From assembly GCA_031552145.1 (NCBI GenBank), contig JAVBMV010000008.1, positions 62,001-126,000 of the forward strand: 64,000 nt of DNA, written 5' to 3'. Source of the stretch: JAVBMV01 sp031552145 (lineage in GTDB: Bacteria > Myxococcota > Myxococcia > Myxococcales > UBA5297). The notes under the pieces were generated by a model. The model worked only from the letters and a program-made list of their open reading frames with translations, was not told the DNA's origin and made no database searches. The position numbers and the translations under genes are program-made. This document shows, in pieces, positions 53,689 to 63,150 of this stretch (within the stretch, counting starts at the first letter, position 1; each line of letters starts with the position of its first letter).

Positions 53689-54249
53689 ATGCGGATCGCG
53701 CTCTTGGGAGGCTCCTTCAATCCACCCCACGTTGGGCACGCGATGAACGCGCTCTTCGTGCTTCAGACACAGCAGGTGGAGCGCGTCTGGCTCATGCCCT
53801 GTGTCGAACACGCCTTCGGCAAGCGGCTGGCTCCTTTCGAGGCGCGCGTCGCAATGTGCGAGCTCGCCGTGCGCCATCTCAAGGGCGTGGAGGTGACGCG
53901 GATCGAGGCGGAGCTCCCCGCCGGCAGCCGCACGATCGACGTGCTCGATCTCCTGGCGGCACGCCACCCCGAAGAGCGCTTCTGCCTCGTGGTCGGCAGC
54001 GACATTCTAAGTGAGCGCCACCGCTGGCGCTCCTTCGACAGAATCGAGTCGGAGTACGGGGTGATCGTCGTCCCGCGCATGGGGTATGCGCACCCCCTCT
54101 CGTTGGGCGCGGCGCTCCCGGAGGTCTCTTCATCGGAGCTGCGCGAGAAGCTGGCGCGCGGCGAGCGCGTCGAGGGGCTCGTCGACAGCGCGGTGCACGA
54201 CTACCTCAGCGCGCGCGGTCTCTATTCGGCGACCGCATCTTTGCCCTAG
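53689..54249 (+). CDS. nadD: Nicotinate-nucleotide adenylyltransferase
   Basis: This encodes 186 residues. It joins nicotinate mononucleotide and ATP in NAD synthesis. GGSFNPPHVGH near the start is the nucleotidyltransferase (H-x-G-H) motif; LMPCVEHAFGK follows, then TIDVLDLLAARHP, LVVGSDIL and VSSSELREKLARGE (the ISSxxxR-type ATP motif). Length is normal. It probably shares a transcript with the NamZ-like gene; the two are not functionally related as far as is known. Confidence 0.95.
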   Translation: MRIALLGGSFNPPHVGHAMNALFVLQTQQVERVWLMPCVEHAFGKRLAPFEARVAMCELAVRHLKGVEVTRIEAELPAGSRTIDVLDLLAARHPEERFCLVVGSDILSERHRWRSFDRIESEYGVIVVPRMGYAHPLSLGAALPEVSSSELREKLARGERVEGLVDSAVHDYLSARGLYSATASLP

Positions 54250-54318
54250 CATTTGCCAGTGCCACCCTGAAAAGCGGCGGATGAACCGCTCGAGCGAGTC
54301 ACCCATGGATCTGTCCAA

Positions 54319-55989
54319 ATGATGCCGCGGCTCGGGGGGCGCGTTGCCCGTGCTATCGTGTGGGTCGTCTTCGGAGTCGCTCTCTTGAAGGCCGCCGCGA
54401 ACTACTTTGGCGCGGCGTCTCTCTTCCCGGTGCTATTCGCCGCTTCTCTTGTGGTAGCGGTAGGGGGCACTTGGCGACGTCCAGATTGGTGCTGGGTCGT
54501 CCCCGCGGTTTTGGTGGGAATGGCGCTCTTGTCATTCGTCGCGCCCTACATGCAGCAGCCAGTGGGCGACGGGCTCTTCTACCATAAGCCCGCGATCGTC
54601 GCGCTCCACGATGGATGGAACCCCTGGCGAAACCCCAACGTCTTGGATTGGATGGCGACTCGCGTTGAGCCCTACTATTCCCCCGCCATATGGGAGGGCG
54701 CGCTCCATGCCGTGTGGGTCAGCCACTTCGCCAACGGCTCATGGCTCTTCGGCAGCGGCTGGATGGATCTGGGCTTCCATTGGGAGTCGACCAAGATCCT
54801 CAGCTGGGCGTTGCTCGCGGCGATGTTCCTCTACGCTCGGGAGGTCCTCGAACAGTACGTTCCATCGCGGCGTTTCCGCAACGGATGCTGCATTCTACTT
54901 GCCCTCTGCCCTACGGCGCTTGGGCAGCTCGCGTCCGATTATGTGGACGGGGCTATCTACGCCGTATTCCTCCTCTCGCTGTTTGCCATCCTGGATCGCG
55001 AGCGCGGGCCGAACGTCGATGCGCTCGCGGCGGCGTCGCTCTTGCTGCTCGCAAGCTTCAAGCTGACCGGCATATTGTACGCGGGGCTGCTCGCCATCAC
55101 CTATCTCGCGGTAAAGAGGCCTCCATTCGTGCGCATCGCGCCCTGGATTGCCGCCGGACTGCTCTTTCTCTCCCATCCCTACTTGAACAATGTGCGCCGG
55201 GGGCTGAGCCCTGCCTATCCATTGGCACCGAGGGTCTATGACATCTTCGATGGAATGGCGCCGGAATATCTCGAGGCGCCTCGGCCTCTCTCTTTTCTGC
55301 GGTCGCTAGGCGCCAGCTCCTCCAACCTCACCGCCGCCTCGGGCTGGAAGGTGCCGGGCACGGTGACCATCTACGAGGCCGACGTCGCGGGTTTCCTCGA
55401 CACGCGCCAAGGCGGATTCGGACCGCTCTTCTCGTTGGCGCTCATCCTATCGCTGGGCGCGGCGCTGCTCGCGGTTTCTAGGAAGGGGACCAGAGAGGGT
55501 GCGGCGTGGCCAAGGCAGCGCGCGCTCCTGCTGGGCGCGGCGCTTCTCCTCGCCGTGGCGGTGATTCACGAAGCACCGTGGTGGGCGCGCTTCATCCCGT
55601 TCTTCTACGCGTTTCCAATCTTACTCATTGCCGTGGGGGCGAATGGCCACCGCCGTGCCGCCCGCGCCGTGGCTCTCGCGGCGATGGTCTGTCTCGCCGC
55701 CAATGGCCTCCTCGCCGTTCGTTCGGCAGGGGCTTGCTTGGCAAAGCGAGGTCTGAAGACGGGGCTCAGAGTCGATCGCCATCTCGCCGCGGCGCTCCCT
55801 CGCGACGAAAGTCTCGTCGTGACCTCGCCACCCTGGATGGGCCTGGCGGGCGTCTATCATCTGGTCCACGATTTGGGTTTTCGAGACGTGCGGTATGCAC
55901 GTCCCGAGGATCTCGATGCGTGCACCGAGAGCGAGAGCGCGGCGGTTTGGCTCAACCAGGTCCAGGTTTGCTCTCGCTCCGCGCGGTGA
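54319..55989 (+). CDS. Polytopic membrane protein, glycosyltransferase-C-like
   Basis: This encodes 556 residues with about ten or more predicted membrane segments. Early after the first two helices there is an exported loop with VGDGLFYHKPAIVALHDGWNPWRNPNVL and ATRVEPYYSPAIWEGAL, similar to the loop region of GT-C glycosyltransferases and EpsG-like proteins, where an Asp near the first loop is catalytic. The C-terminal about 100 residues look soluble (DESLVVTSPPWMGLAGVYHLVHD). The sugar donor and acceptor are unknown and no polysaccharide genes are adjacent. It follows nadD by 69 bases. Confidence 0.65.
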   Translation: MMPRLGGRVARAIVWVVFGVALLKAAANYFGAASLFPVLFAASLVVAVGGTWRRPDWCWVVPAVLVGMALLSFVAPYMQQPVGDGLFYHKPAIVALHDGWNPWRNPNVLDWMATRVEPYYSPAIWEGALHAVWVSHFANGSWLFGSGWMDLGFHWESTKILSWALLAAMFLYAREVLEQYVPSRRFRNGCCILLALCPTALGQLASDYVDGAIYAVFLLSLFAILDRERGPNVDALAAASLLLLASFKLTGILYAGLLAITYLAVKRPPFVRIAPWIAAGLLFLSHPYLNNVRRGLSPAYPLAPRVYDIFDGMAPEYLEAPRPLSFLRSLGASSSNLTAASGWKVPGTVTIYEADVAGFLDTRQGGFGPLFSLALILSLGAALLAVSRKGTREGAAWPRQRALLLGAALLLAVAVIHEAPWWARFIPFFYAFPILLIAVGANGHRRAARAVALAAMVCLAANGLLAVRSAGACLAKRGLKTGLRVDRHLAAALPRDESLVVTSPPWMGLAGVYHLVHDLGFRDVRYARPEDLDACTESESAAVWLNQVQVCSRSAR

Positions 55990-56069
55990 GCGTCGCCCAC
56001 GGCGCACCTGACGCGTGGTGAGGGCTTTCGGCTCGAAGGCGACGGGCTCGTCGACAGCGTCGTGCTCGA

Positions 56070-56960
56070 CTACTTTGAGCGCGCGCTCTCTCTACGCTTC
56101 GCCTTGACGGCGGGGCTCTTCGTTGGTGTTTCAAGAAGCTGCTCGATCTGGTCGAGGGTGCTCGGCTCTGCCTCGCCCAGCTCTCGAGAGAGCGGGAGCA
56201 GCCGCGCGCCGAGCGCACGATAGAGCTCTTTCGATTCGCCAGTCGGGAGCGCCTCCAGCGCCTCGAGGTGCATGCGCACCACGGCAACGTCGCCTCGGGC
56301 GATCGGCCCGGTGAGCGATTCGGCGATGCTCTGGCGCGAAATGCTTCCGTGGGCCGAAAGCAGCAGCCCGAGCGCCGCGTGCTTCGCGACGCTGCGCGTC
56401 ATGCCGCACTGTACGAAGAGCTCCGCCGACTCGGCCAGGAGCGCCATGGCGCCGTTTGCGGCGATGACCGAGGCCGCGTGATAGAGCGCCCGCTTGTCGC
56501 TGCTGATGAAGGTTGGCTGCATCCCAAGCGACTGCGCCAGCGTGCGCAGCCGGCGCTTGGCAATGCCATCGCCGTCGAGGAAGTCGATGACCGCGAGCGC
56601 CCCACCCAAATCGGTCCTTGGCTTGGGGATCGCGCGCAGCGGATGAAGCGAGCCGACTTGCGCGCAGGTAACCGCGCGAAGCGGAGCGAGCGTCATCGCG
56701 CCGGAGCAGTGCGCCAGGACTTGCCAAGGGGCGAGCAGCGGCCCAACGTACGCCGCCACCTCGGTGATGGCGCGATCTGGAACGCAGAGCAATATGGTCT
56801 CGGCGCGCGCGAGGTCGAACGGCTGGAGCGTGCCGTTCAGGTAAGAGCGCGAATAGACGACCACCTCTCGCCCTACGCGCAGGAGCCCATGGCGCATCGA
56901 TGAGCCGACGCGGCCGGTTCCAATTATCGCGACTGGTCCGTGGGGGGCAGCGAACGCCAT
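56070..56960 (-). CDS. Rossmann-like / DUF2520 domain oxidoreductase
   Basis: This encodes 296 residues. The N-terminal NAD(P) fold has VAIIGTGRVGSSMRHGLLRVG. A strand-helix pattern follows with ILLCVPDRAITEVA, VLAHCSGAMTLAPL and VGSLHPLRAIPKP, typical of the ProC/F420-oxidoreductase-like 'Rossmann-like plus DUF2520' proteins, and the all-alpha C-terminal half (LYHAASVIAANGAMALLAESAELF) fits DUF2520. Substrate is unknown. It starts 2 bases after the end of the clp gene, so it belongs to the same operon. Confidence 0.88.
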   Translation of the reverse strand: MAFAAPHGPVAIIGTGRVGSSMRHGLLRVGREVVVYSRSYLNGTLQPFDLARAETILLCVPDRAITEVAAYVGPLLAPWQVLAHCSGAMTLAPLRAVTCAQVGSLHPLRAIPKPRTDLGGALAVIDFLDGDGIAKRRLRTLAQSLGMQPTFISSDKRALYHAASVIAANGAMALLAESAELFVQCGMTRSVAKHAALGLLLSAHGSISRQSIAESLTGPIARGDVAVVRMHLEALEALPTGESKELYRALGARLLPLSRELGEAEPSTLDQIEQLLETPTKSPAVKAKRRESARSK

Positions 56961-56962
56961 GG

Positions 56963-59539
56963 CTAGGAAACCTCCTGCGCCGCGACAGCGGCGACACCAG
57001 GGACGACAGAGAAAGCGAGCCCTTCGCTCCCGACGCTTACCACGATTCGGTCGCCCTGTCCGAAGCGCCCTTGGAGGATGGCGTCTGCCAGCGGTGCTTC
57101 TACGAGCCGCTGCATGGCGCGGCGCATGGGGCGGGCCCCCAGGGCGCGATCAAATCCCCCCTGGCTCATGAGCTGCTCCACCACCTCCGGCAGCACCTCG
57201 TAGTGGATCCCCTTCTCCCGCCCTAGGCGCTCAGAGGAATCGGTGAGCAGCAGGTGGGCGATCTGGGCCACCTCCTCCCGCTCCAGCGGTCTGAAGACGA
57301 GCCGCTCATCCAATCTGTTCCAAAGCTCGGCTGGGACGCGCGCCGCGGCCAGCTCCAGCGCGCGCTCATCGTTTCGCTCGTTGGAGCGCTCTCCCTGCGA
57401 GCCCCCGAAACCTAAAGGCGCGCCGCCCTTGGCGAAGGCCTCCGCGCCCAGGTTGGTGGTGAGCACCACGACCGTATTGGAGAAGTCGACGTTGCGCCCC
57501 TTGGCGTCGGTGAGGCACCCTTCCTCCAACACTTGGAGCAGCAACATCAAGACGTCTCGGTGGGCCTTCTCCACCTCGTCGAGCAGCACCACACAAGAGG
57601 GCCGCTTGCGGACGGGCTCGGTGAGCTGTCCTGCCTCTCCATGCCCGACGTAGCCCGGGGGGGCGCCCACCAGCTTCGCCACGCCGTGTTGCTCGGAGCA
57701 CTCGGTCATGTCGATGCGCACCAGCGCGTCGCCGTTGCCGAAGAGCGAGTCTGCCAGTGCGCGGGCGAGCTCCGTCTTTCCCACGCCCGTGGGCCCCAGG
57801 AAGAGGAAGGAGCCCATGGGCCGACGCGTGGAGAAGCCGGCATAATTGCGCCGGATCACCTTGGCAAGCCGCTCGATCGCGTGGCGATGGCCGATGATCC
57901 GCTCGCCTAGCTCGGCCTCCAGGCCCAGCAGCCGCTCCGAGTCCTGCAGTAAGAGGCGTGCCTCCGGGATGCCGGCGAGCCGCGAGACGACGCGCGCGAT
58001 GTCGGAGGGTTCGACCCGCTCCCGCCCCTCTCGCCGCGCCCGCGAGCCGGCAAGGTCGACGATCGAGATGGCCTTGTCGGGGAGGAACCGGTCGGTGACA
58101 TAGCGCGCCGCCAACGAGGCCGCTGCTCCCAGGGCCTCGGGCGAGTAGAGAATACGGTGGTGCTCCTCGTAACGCGGGACGACTCCCTCGAGGATGGCGC
58201 GGGTCTGTTCGACCGTGGGCTCGTTCACTACCACCGGCATGAAGCGCCTCTCGAGCGCCGGATCCTGTTGGATGAAGCTGCGGTACTCATCGTGCGTGGT
58301 GGCGCCGATGCAGGGAAATTCGCCGCGGGCGAGCGCGCTCTTGAGCTCGTTGGCTGCATCCTGCGGCCCGTCGCCGGTGGAGCCGGCCCCTACCAGGGTA
58401 TGCAGCTCGTCGATGAAGCAGATGATCCGGCCGTCGGCGCGGCGCATCTCCTCCTTGATGCCGTTGAGCTTCTCGCTGAGGGCGCCGCGCAACTGTGTTC
58501 CCGCGACGAGCGAGGCGACGTCGAGCTCCAGCACGATACGCGGCGCCAGGCCATTCTTCGCCAGCTCCAGCATCTTGGCCGCGACCCCCTCGACCACCGC
58601 GGTCTTGCCTACGCCCGGCTCTCCGAGTAGGCAGGGATTGTTGGTGCGCCGCTTCCCCAGAATGTCGACGATCTCGTCGATCTCGCGGTCGCGCCCGATG
58701 ATGGGGTCGAGCATCCCCCTGGCGGCGAGGAGCGTCAGGTTGCGCCCCAGCGAGGAGAGCCAAGGGTAGAGCGTCTCGTCCAGCTTCAGCTCGGCGGCGA
58801 GCTCTCCCCGGAGAGACGTGCCGGGCGCGGCGATGGGCATCGGCGTCAGAGCTGCCCCATCGGGCGCGGAAGCGGGTCCCTCGCGTGGGCATTGCTCGGG
58901 CGCTTCGACGGGTGCCGCCAGGGGCGCCTTGTCGAGCGCCTCGTCGGGAAGCGGCGAGAGCGGCTCCACCGAGCGGCGCAATGAGGGGGCGCTCTCGGCT
59001 CGAGGCGCGGATGCAGCGCGCTGCGGCAAGCTGGCCGAACCGCTCGGTTGGTGGGTCGTGGGCGTGAGGGGCGCGTGGGATGGGGCCGCGACCTGCGCCC
59101 GCACCGGCTCGCCGAAGGCCACCCGGATGCGGCGGGGCATGTGCCCCCCCAGATAATAGGAGAGAGCGGTGTTGCGCAACGAGGTGAGATCGATCTTGCA
59201 GCGCATCAGCAGATCGACCGCCTCGCAGGAGCGGACTCTGGTGATCGCGATGAGCAGGTGACCGCAGTCGGCCTCCGCGCAGTTGGTGCCCCCCGCGATC
59301 TCCCGGGCGCGATCGAGCACCTCGCCCACAAGCCCCTCGGGCTCCTTGGGGACGCGGTGCAGGCATTCGATGAGCGTATCCTCGTCGATACCGCGCTCTC
59401 CGAGGAGTAGGCGCGCGCGGTTGGGCGCGACGAAGACCGCGAGCAGCAGGTGGGCCGTCGTCAGTCTATGGGAGGCGCTCTTGGCGATGTCTTCCGCTTC
59501 GACGAGCAGCTGTCGAAGTTCGAGTGAGTCGGCGGTCAT
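56963..59539 (-). CDS. AAA+ Clp unfoldase, ClpA/ClpC type
   Basis: This encodes 858 residues from the ATG at 59539. Residues about 1-150 form the double Clp N domain (RLTTAHLLLAVF and ADCGHLLIAITRV), then an unusual Pro/Ala/Ser-rich linker of about 100 residues. AAA-1 has GRDREIDEIVDIL, Walker A GEPGVGKTAVVEG (about residue 305) and DELHTLVGAG. AAA-2 has GHRHAIERLAKVIRR, Walker A GPTGVGKTELARAL (about 581), LLDEVEKAH and a C-terminal sensor domain. There is no long ClpB-type coiled coil. An LGFGG segment before NERNDERAL sits where the ClpP-docking loop is expected, so it probably works with ClpP. No clpS or clpP is adjacent. Confidence 0.88.
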   Translation of the reverse strand: MTADSLELRQLLVEAEDIAKSASHRLTTAHLLLAVFVAPNRARLLLGERGIDEDTLIECLHRVPKEPEGLVGEVLDRAREIAGGTNCAEADCGHLLIAITRVRSCEAVDLLMRCKIDLTSLRNTALSYYLGGHMPRRIRVAFGEPVRAQVAAPSHAPLTPTTHQPSGSASLPQRAASAPRAESAPSLRRSVEPLSPLPDEALDKAPLAAPVEAPEQCPREGPASAPDGAALTPMPIAAPGTSLRGELAAELKLDETLYPWLSSLGRNLTLLAARGMLDPIIGRDREIDEIVDILGKRRTNNPCLLGEPGVGKTAVVEGVAAKMLELAKNGLAPRIVLELDVASLVAGTQLRGALSEKLNGIKEEMRRADGRIICFIDELHTLVGAGSTGDGPQDAANELKSALARGEFPCIGATTHDEYRSFIQQDPALERRFMPVVVNEPTVEQTRAILEGVVPRYEEHHRILYSPEALGAAASLAARYVTDRFLPDKAISIVDLAGSRARREGRERVEPSDIARVVSRLAGIPEARLLLQDSERLLGLEAELGERIIGHRHAIERLAKVIRRNYAGFSTRRPMGSFLFLGPTGVGKTELARALADSLFGNGDALVRIDMTECSEQHGVAKLVGAPPGYVGHGEAGQLTEPVRKRPSCVVLLDEVEKAHRDVLMLLLQVLEEGCLTDAKGRNVDFSNTVVVLTTNLGAEAFAKGGAPLGFGGSQGERSNERNDERALELAAARVPAELWNRLDERLVFRPLEREEVAQIAHLLLTDSSERLGREKGIHYEVLPEVVEQLMSQGGFDRALGARPMRRAMQRLVEAPLADAILQGRFGQGDRIVVSVGSEGLAFSVVPGVAAVAAQEVS

Positions 59540-59628
59540 GGGCGCCGAATTTCTACCCGTTCGCCGTTCGCCATTCAACGCCCGTGAATGGCTTGCTCGG
59601 CGCGCCGAAGGCGAGTAGTCCTCTATCC

Positions 59629-61029
59629 ATGCACATTCCAACGACAGCCCCAGAGCTCTTCGAGGCGCGCCGAAAGGCGCTGCTCCGCAGTTACACGAAG
59701 CCCGCGCTCCTCTGCGCTGGCGCGACGCGCCCGCGCAACTACCGCGCCAACGTCTACGAGTTTAGAGCGACGAGCCACATGCTCTATTTCTGTCCGGCAC
59801 CCCAGCCCGGCGCGATGCTCCTCTTCGCCGAGGGCAGGGCAGTGCTCTACACAGAGCCGCCCACTGTCGAGACCGAGCTCTGGAATGGGCCGACGCCTTC
59901 GCTCGCCGACTTGAAGGCGCGCGACCGCTACGACGACGTGCGGCCGCTCGACGCGCTCCCCGCGGAGCTCGCCCGGCTCGGCGCCGCCTCCGTCGCCGCG
60001 CTCTCTACGAATGACAGCGCCAGCAGCGCGCAGCTCTCGAAGTTGCTGGGAAGAGAGGTGGCTCCCTGCTCCGCGGCCTCGCTCGCCGACGGCTCGAAAG
60101 AGGCCGAGTTGGCGGAAGCGCTCGCCTCGCTCAGGCTCAAAAATGACGCGGGCGCGCTGGCGCAGCTCCGCGCGGTCTGCGAGGCCACGGCCAGAGCGCA
60201 TATCGCCGGCATGCGCGCGACGCGGGGCGCTGCCTTTGAGTACGAGGTGGCCGCGGCCATCCTGGCCGAACTGAAGCGCCACAACCTGGGTGTCTCCTAC
60301 AACCCGATCGTCTCGATCCATGGCGAGGTGCTCCACAACGAGCACCACCTCAACCGGTTGGCGCCGGGCGAGCTGCTCCTCTCCGACGTGGGAGGAGAGA
60401 CGGTGGAGGGATGGGCGGGCGACATCACTCGTACTTGGCCGGTGAGCGGTACCTTCTCCTCCAGCCAGCGCGCTCTCTACTCGGTGGTGCTCGCCGCGCA
60501 GAAGGAGGCGGTCGCGAGCATTCGCCCCGGCGTGCGCTATCGCGAGATACACCTGCAGGCTGGGCGGAAGCTAGTCGAAGGGCTGCGCGAGCTGAAGATC
60601 CTGAAGGGGGAGGTGGATGGATTAGTGGAGCGCGGCGCCGATGGACTCTTCATGCCGCACGGCATCGGCCATCTGATGGGGCTCGACGTTCACGATATGG
60701 AGGATCTGGGCGATCGCGCCGCCTATGCGAAGGGGCGCAAGCGCGCCACACGCCTGGGGGAGCGCTCACTGCGGCTCGATCTCGATCTGGCCCCCGGCAT
60801 GGTCGTCACGATCGAGCCTGGCTTCTATCAAGTGCCTGGGCTCCTGAACGATCCCGAGCTGACGAAGCCGCTCGGACAGGACCTCGACAGAGAGGTGCTC
60901 GCCCGCTACTCCGACGTGCGCGGCATTCGTATCGAGGATGACGTCCTCTGCACCGAGGGAGAGCCCGAGGTGCTGACCGCCCTCGCGCCCAAGGAGGTCG
61001 ATGCGGTAGAGGTGGCGCTGGCCTCCTGA
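59629..61029 (+). CDS. pepP: Xaa-Pro aminopeptidase (M24B)
   Basis: This encodes 466 residues. The start at 59629 removes a stretch of out-of-character sequence from the divergent clp gene's leader. The N-terminal AMP_N domain has RPRNYRANVYEFRATSHMLYF. The pita-bread domain carries the five metal ligands: Asp in LLSDVGGETVEGWAGDITRTW (two Asp), His in MPHGIGHLMGLDVHD, Glu in MVVTIEPGFY and Glu in GIRIEDDVL. It removes N-terminal residues before proline, in the cytoplasm. It is divergent from clp and is followed closely by a CDF transporter gene. Confidence 0.93.
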   Translation: MHIPTTAPELFEARRKALLRSYTKPALLCAGATRPRNYRANVYEFRATSHMLYFCPAPQPGAMLLFAEGRAVLYTEPPTVETELWNGPTPSLADLKARDRYDDVRPLDALPAELARLGAASVAALSTNDSASSAQLSKLLGREVAPCSAASLADGSKEAELAEALASLRLKNDAGALAQLRAVCEATARAHIAGMRATRGAAFEYEVAAAILAELKRHNLGVSYNPIVSIHGEVLHNEHHLNRLAPGELLLSDVGGETVEGWAGDITRTWPVSGTFSSSQRALYSVVLAAQKEAVASIRPGVRYREIHLQAGRKLVEGLRELKILKGEVDGLVERGADGLFMPHGIGHLMGLDVHDMEDLGDRAAYAKGRKRATRLGERSLRLDLDLAPGMVVTIEPGFYQVPGLLNDPELTKPLGQDLDREVLARYSDVRGIRIEDDVLCTEGEPEVLTALAPKEVDAVEVALAS

Positions 61030-61091
61030 CCCCGGGGCCCATGACAATCTCATGGGCAAAGAGATGGTGCGGACGCTTCAAGGAGCAGAGG

Positions 61092-62054
61092 ATGGACCAG
61101 CGAGAGGAGCGGGGGCTCGAGAGCGAGCAGCCGGGAGAGGAGCACCTCCATTCGCATGGCGCCGAGCATGGAGGGGATAGGCGCAGGCTGCTCATCGCGC
61201 TCGGTCTCACCAGTGGCATGCTCGTCGCCGAGGCCATCGGCGGCTGGCTCTCCGGCTCGCTGGCGCTCCTGTCGGATGCTGGCCACATGCTCACTGATGC
61301 TGGGGCGCTCCTGCTCTCGCTCCTCGCCATCTGGTTCGCCACCCGTCCGGCCGACCTCAAGCGCACCTACGGTTTCTTCCGGCTCGAGGTGCTCTCGGCG
61401 CTCATCAACGGTGTCACGCTCGTGGGGATCGCGATCCTCGTCGCCTACGAGGCCATCGCGCGCATCGCGCACCCTCAGCCGATCCAGGCGCCACTTATGA
61501 TGGGCGTGGCGGCCCTGGGGCTCGTGGTCAACGTCATCGCGCTCTTCACGCTCTCGCACTCACACAATATGAATGTGCGCGGCGCCTTTCTGCACGTCCT
61601 GGGCGACACGCTCTCCTCAATCGGCGTGCTGGTGGCGGGCGCCATCGTCTGGAGTACAGGCTGGACCCTCGCCGACCCCATCGTCTCGCTCGGCATCTCC
61701 GTCATCATCGCCATCAGCGCCATCGGGTTGGTCAAGAGGGCGGTCCACGTCCTCATCGAGGGCGTCCCGGAGCACATCGATCTTCGCGAGGTCTTCAGCT
61801 ACCTGCGCTCGCTCCCCGATGTCACCTCGGTCCACGATCTCCACCTCTGGACCATTGGGCAGGGCATGCACGCGCTCTCCGCCCACCTGGTGCTCTGTGA
61901 CGGGGAGCACGATCGCGACGCGCTCATCCGTGCCTCGCGCATCGGCCTCCGCGAGCGCTTCGAGATCGATCACGCGACGCTCCAACTCGAGAGCGAGGCG
62001 CTGGCCCGCGAGCTGCAAACCGACAGGCGCTGCGTCGAGGAGCCCGCTTCGTGA
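61092..62054 (+). CDS. Cation diffusion facilitator (CzcD/ZitB-like) divalent metal exporter
   Basis: This encodes 320 residues from the ATG at 61092, which has an AAGGAG site. The N-terminal tail is Glu/His rich (EEHLHSHGAEHGGD). Six membrane segments follow, with metal-site residues in SDAGHMLTDAGALL (helix 2) and FLHVLGDTLSSIG (helix 5). The C-terminal cytoplasmic domain has HDLHLWTIGQGMHALSAHLVL. These match the CzcD/ZitB branch, which exchanges Zn or Co for protons. The stop overlaps the rsmD start by four bases (GTGA). Confidence 0.93.
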   Translation: MDQREERGLESEQPGEEHLHSHGAEHGGDRRRLLIALGLTSGMLVAEAIGGWLSGSLALLSDAGHMLTDAGALLLSLLAIWFATRPADLKRTYGFFRLEVLSALINGVTLVGIAILVAYEAIARIAHPQPIQAPLMMGVAALGLVVNVIALFTLSHSHNMNVRGAFLHVLGDTLSSIGVLVAGAIVWSTGWTLADPIVSLGISVIIAISAIGLVKRAVHVLIEGVPEHIDLREVFSYLRSLPDVTSVHDLHLWTIGQGMHALSAHLVLCDGEHDRDALIRASRIGLRERFEIDHATLQLESEALARELQTDRRCVEEPAS

Positions 62055-62623
62055 GCGGTCTGCGTATCGTCGCGGGCGAATCGCGTGGGCGCGCGCTCAA
62101 GACCCCCAAGGGGCCCGGCATCAGGCCCACCTCGGGGCGCGTGCGCGAGGCGCTCTTTAACATCCTGGGCCAGCGCCTGGATGGGCTCGCGGTGCTCGAT
62201 CTCTTCGCGGGGACAGGCGCGCTTGGGCTCGAGGCGCTCTCGCGCGGCGCGGCGCGGGCAACCTTCGTCGACTCGGGGCGCGAGGCGCTCGGGCTGGTCC
62301 GCCAGAATATCGCGATCCTCGGCGTCGGACCGAGATGCCGCGTGATCGAGCTGAAGGTCACCCCTGCTTCGCTGGCGAAGCTCTCCCCGACCGGCCCACA
62401 CGACCTCATCTTTGCCGATCCGCCCTATGCGGCGCTCGATGCGCCCGAGCTGCTCGCCGCTTTGGGAGCTTCTGGATTGCTGGCGAAGGGCGGGCGCGTG
62501 GTGCTCGAGCGCTCCTCGAAGGCCGCCTCGGTGGAGTGCGCGGGTGGGCTCTGGCGCTTCGATTCCCGCTCCTTCGGCGATACGGCGCTCGATCTCTACC
62601 AAACCGAGCCGCCTCTTCCTTGA
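62051..62623 (+). CDS. rsmD: 16S rRNA (guanine(966)-N(2))-methyltransferase
   Basis: This encodes 190 residues starting at a GTG overlapping the CDF gene. It methylates G966 of 16S rRNA in the assembled 30S body, using S-adenosylmethionine. RIVAGESRGRALKTPKG and RPTSGRVREALFNIL open the protein; VLDLFAGTGALGLEALSRGA binds SAM, and LIFADPPYAAL holds the catalytic DPPY motif. rsmD-coaD is a very common neighbouring pair in bacteria, as here. Confidence 0.96.
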   Translation: MSGLRIVAGESRGRALKTPKGPGIRPTSGRVREALFNILGQRLDGLAVLDLFAGTGALGLEALSRGAARATFVDSGREALGLVRQNIAILGVGPRCRVIELKVTPASLAKLSPTGPHDLIFADPPYAALDAPELLAALGASGLLAKGGRVVLERSSKAASVECAGGLWRFDSRSFGDTALDLYQTEPPLP

Positions 62624-62658
62624 CGCGGCGCGCGCGCCGAAGGCACTATCTCCGACCA

Positions 62659-63150
62659 ATGTCCAGCCAGGTTATCTACCCCGGTTCCTTCGACCCACCA
62701 ACGAACGGCCACATCTCCCTCATTCACAGGGCGCTGCAGCTCTTCGACAAGGTGATCGTCGCGGTCGTCGGCAACCCTAAGAAGAGCCCACTCTTCACCG
62801 CCGAAGAGCGGTGCGCCCTCATCAAAGAGGCGATCGGCGGAAACCCTCGCGTCGAGGTCGACGCCTTCGAGGGATTGCTGGTCGATTACGCGCGGCTCAA
62901 GAAGATCCCCGTGGTCATGCGCGGGCTTCGGGCGGTCTCCGACTTCGAGTACGAGTTCCAGATGGCCAACATGAACCGGAAGCTCGATTCTTCGCTCGAG
63001 ACCGTCTTCGTGATGACCGGAGAGGACTATTTTTATATCTCCTCGCAGCTGGTGCGGGAGGTGGCCGCCCTGGGCGGAGATGTTGCCGGGCTCGTCCCGC
63101 CATGTGTCTTGCCGAAGCTGAAGGCACGCTTCGAAAAGGAGAAAAAATGA
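62659..63150 (+). CDS. coaD: Pantetheine-phosphate adenylyltransferase
   Basis: This encodes 163 residues. It transfers AMP to 4'-phosphopantetheine in CoA synthesis. YPGSFDPPTNGHISLI holds the T/H-x-G-H site; VVGNPKKSPLFTAEERCALI, VMRGLRAVSDFEYEFQMANMN and SSQLVREVAALGGDV are family hallmarks. Length is usual. The stop overlaps the next start (ATGA). Confidence 0.96.
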   Translation: MSSQVIYPGSFDPPTNGHISLIHRALQLFDKVIVAVVGNPKKSPLFTAEERCALIKEAIGGNPRVEVDAFEGLLVDYARLKKIPVVMRGLRAVSDFEYEFQMANMNRKLDSSLETVFVMTGEDYFYISSQLVREVAALGGDVAGLVPPCVLPKLKARFEKEKK

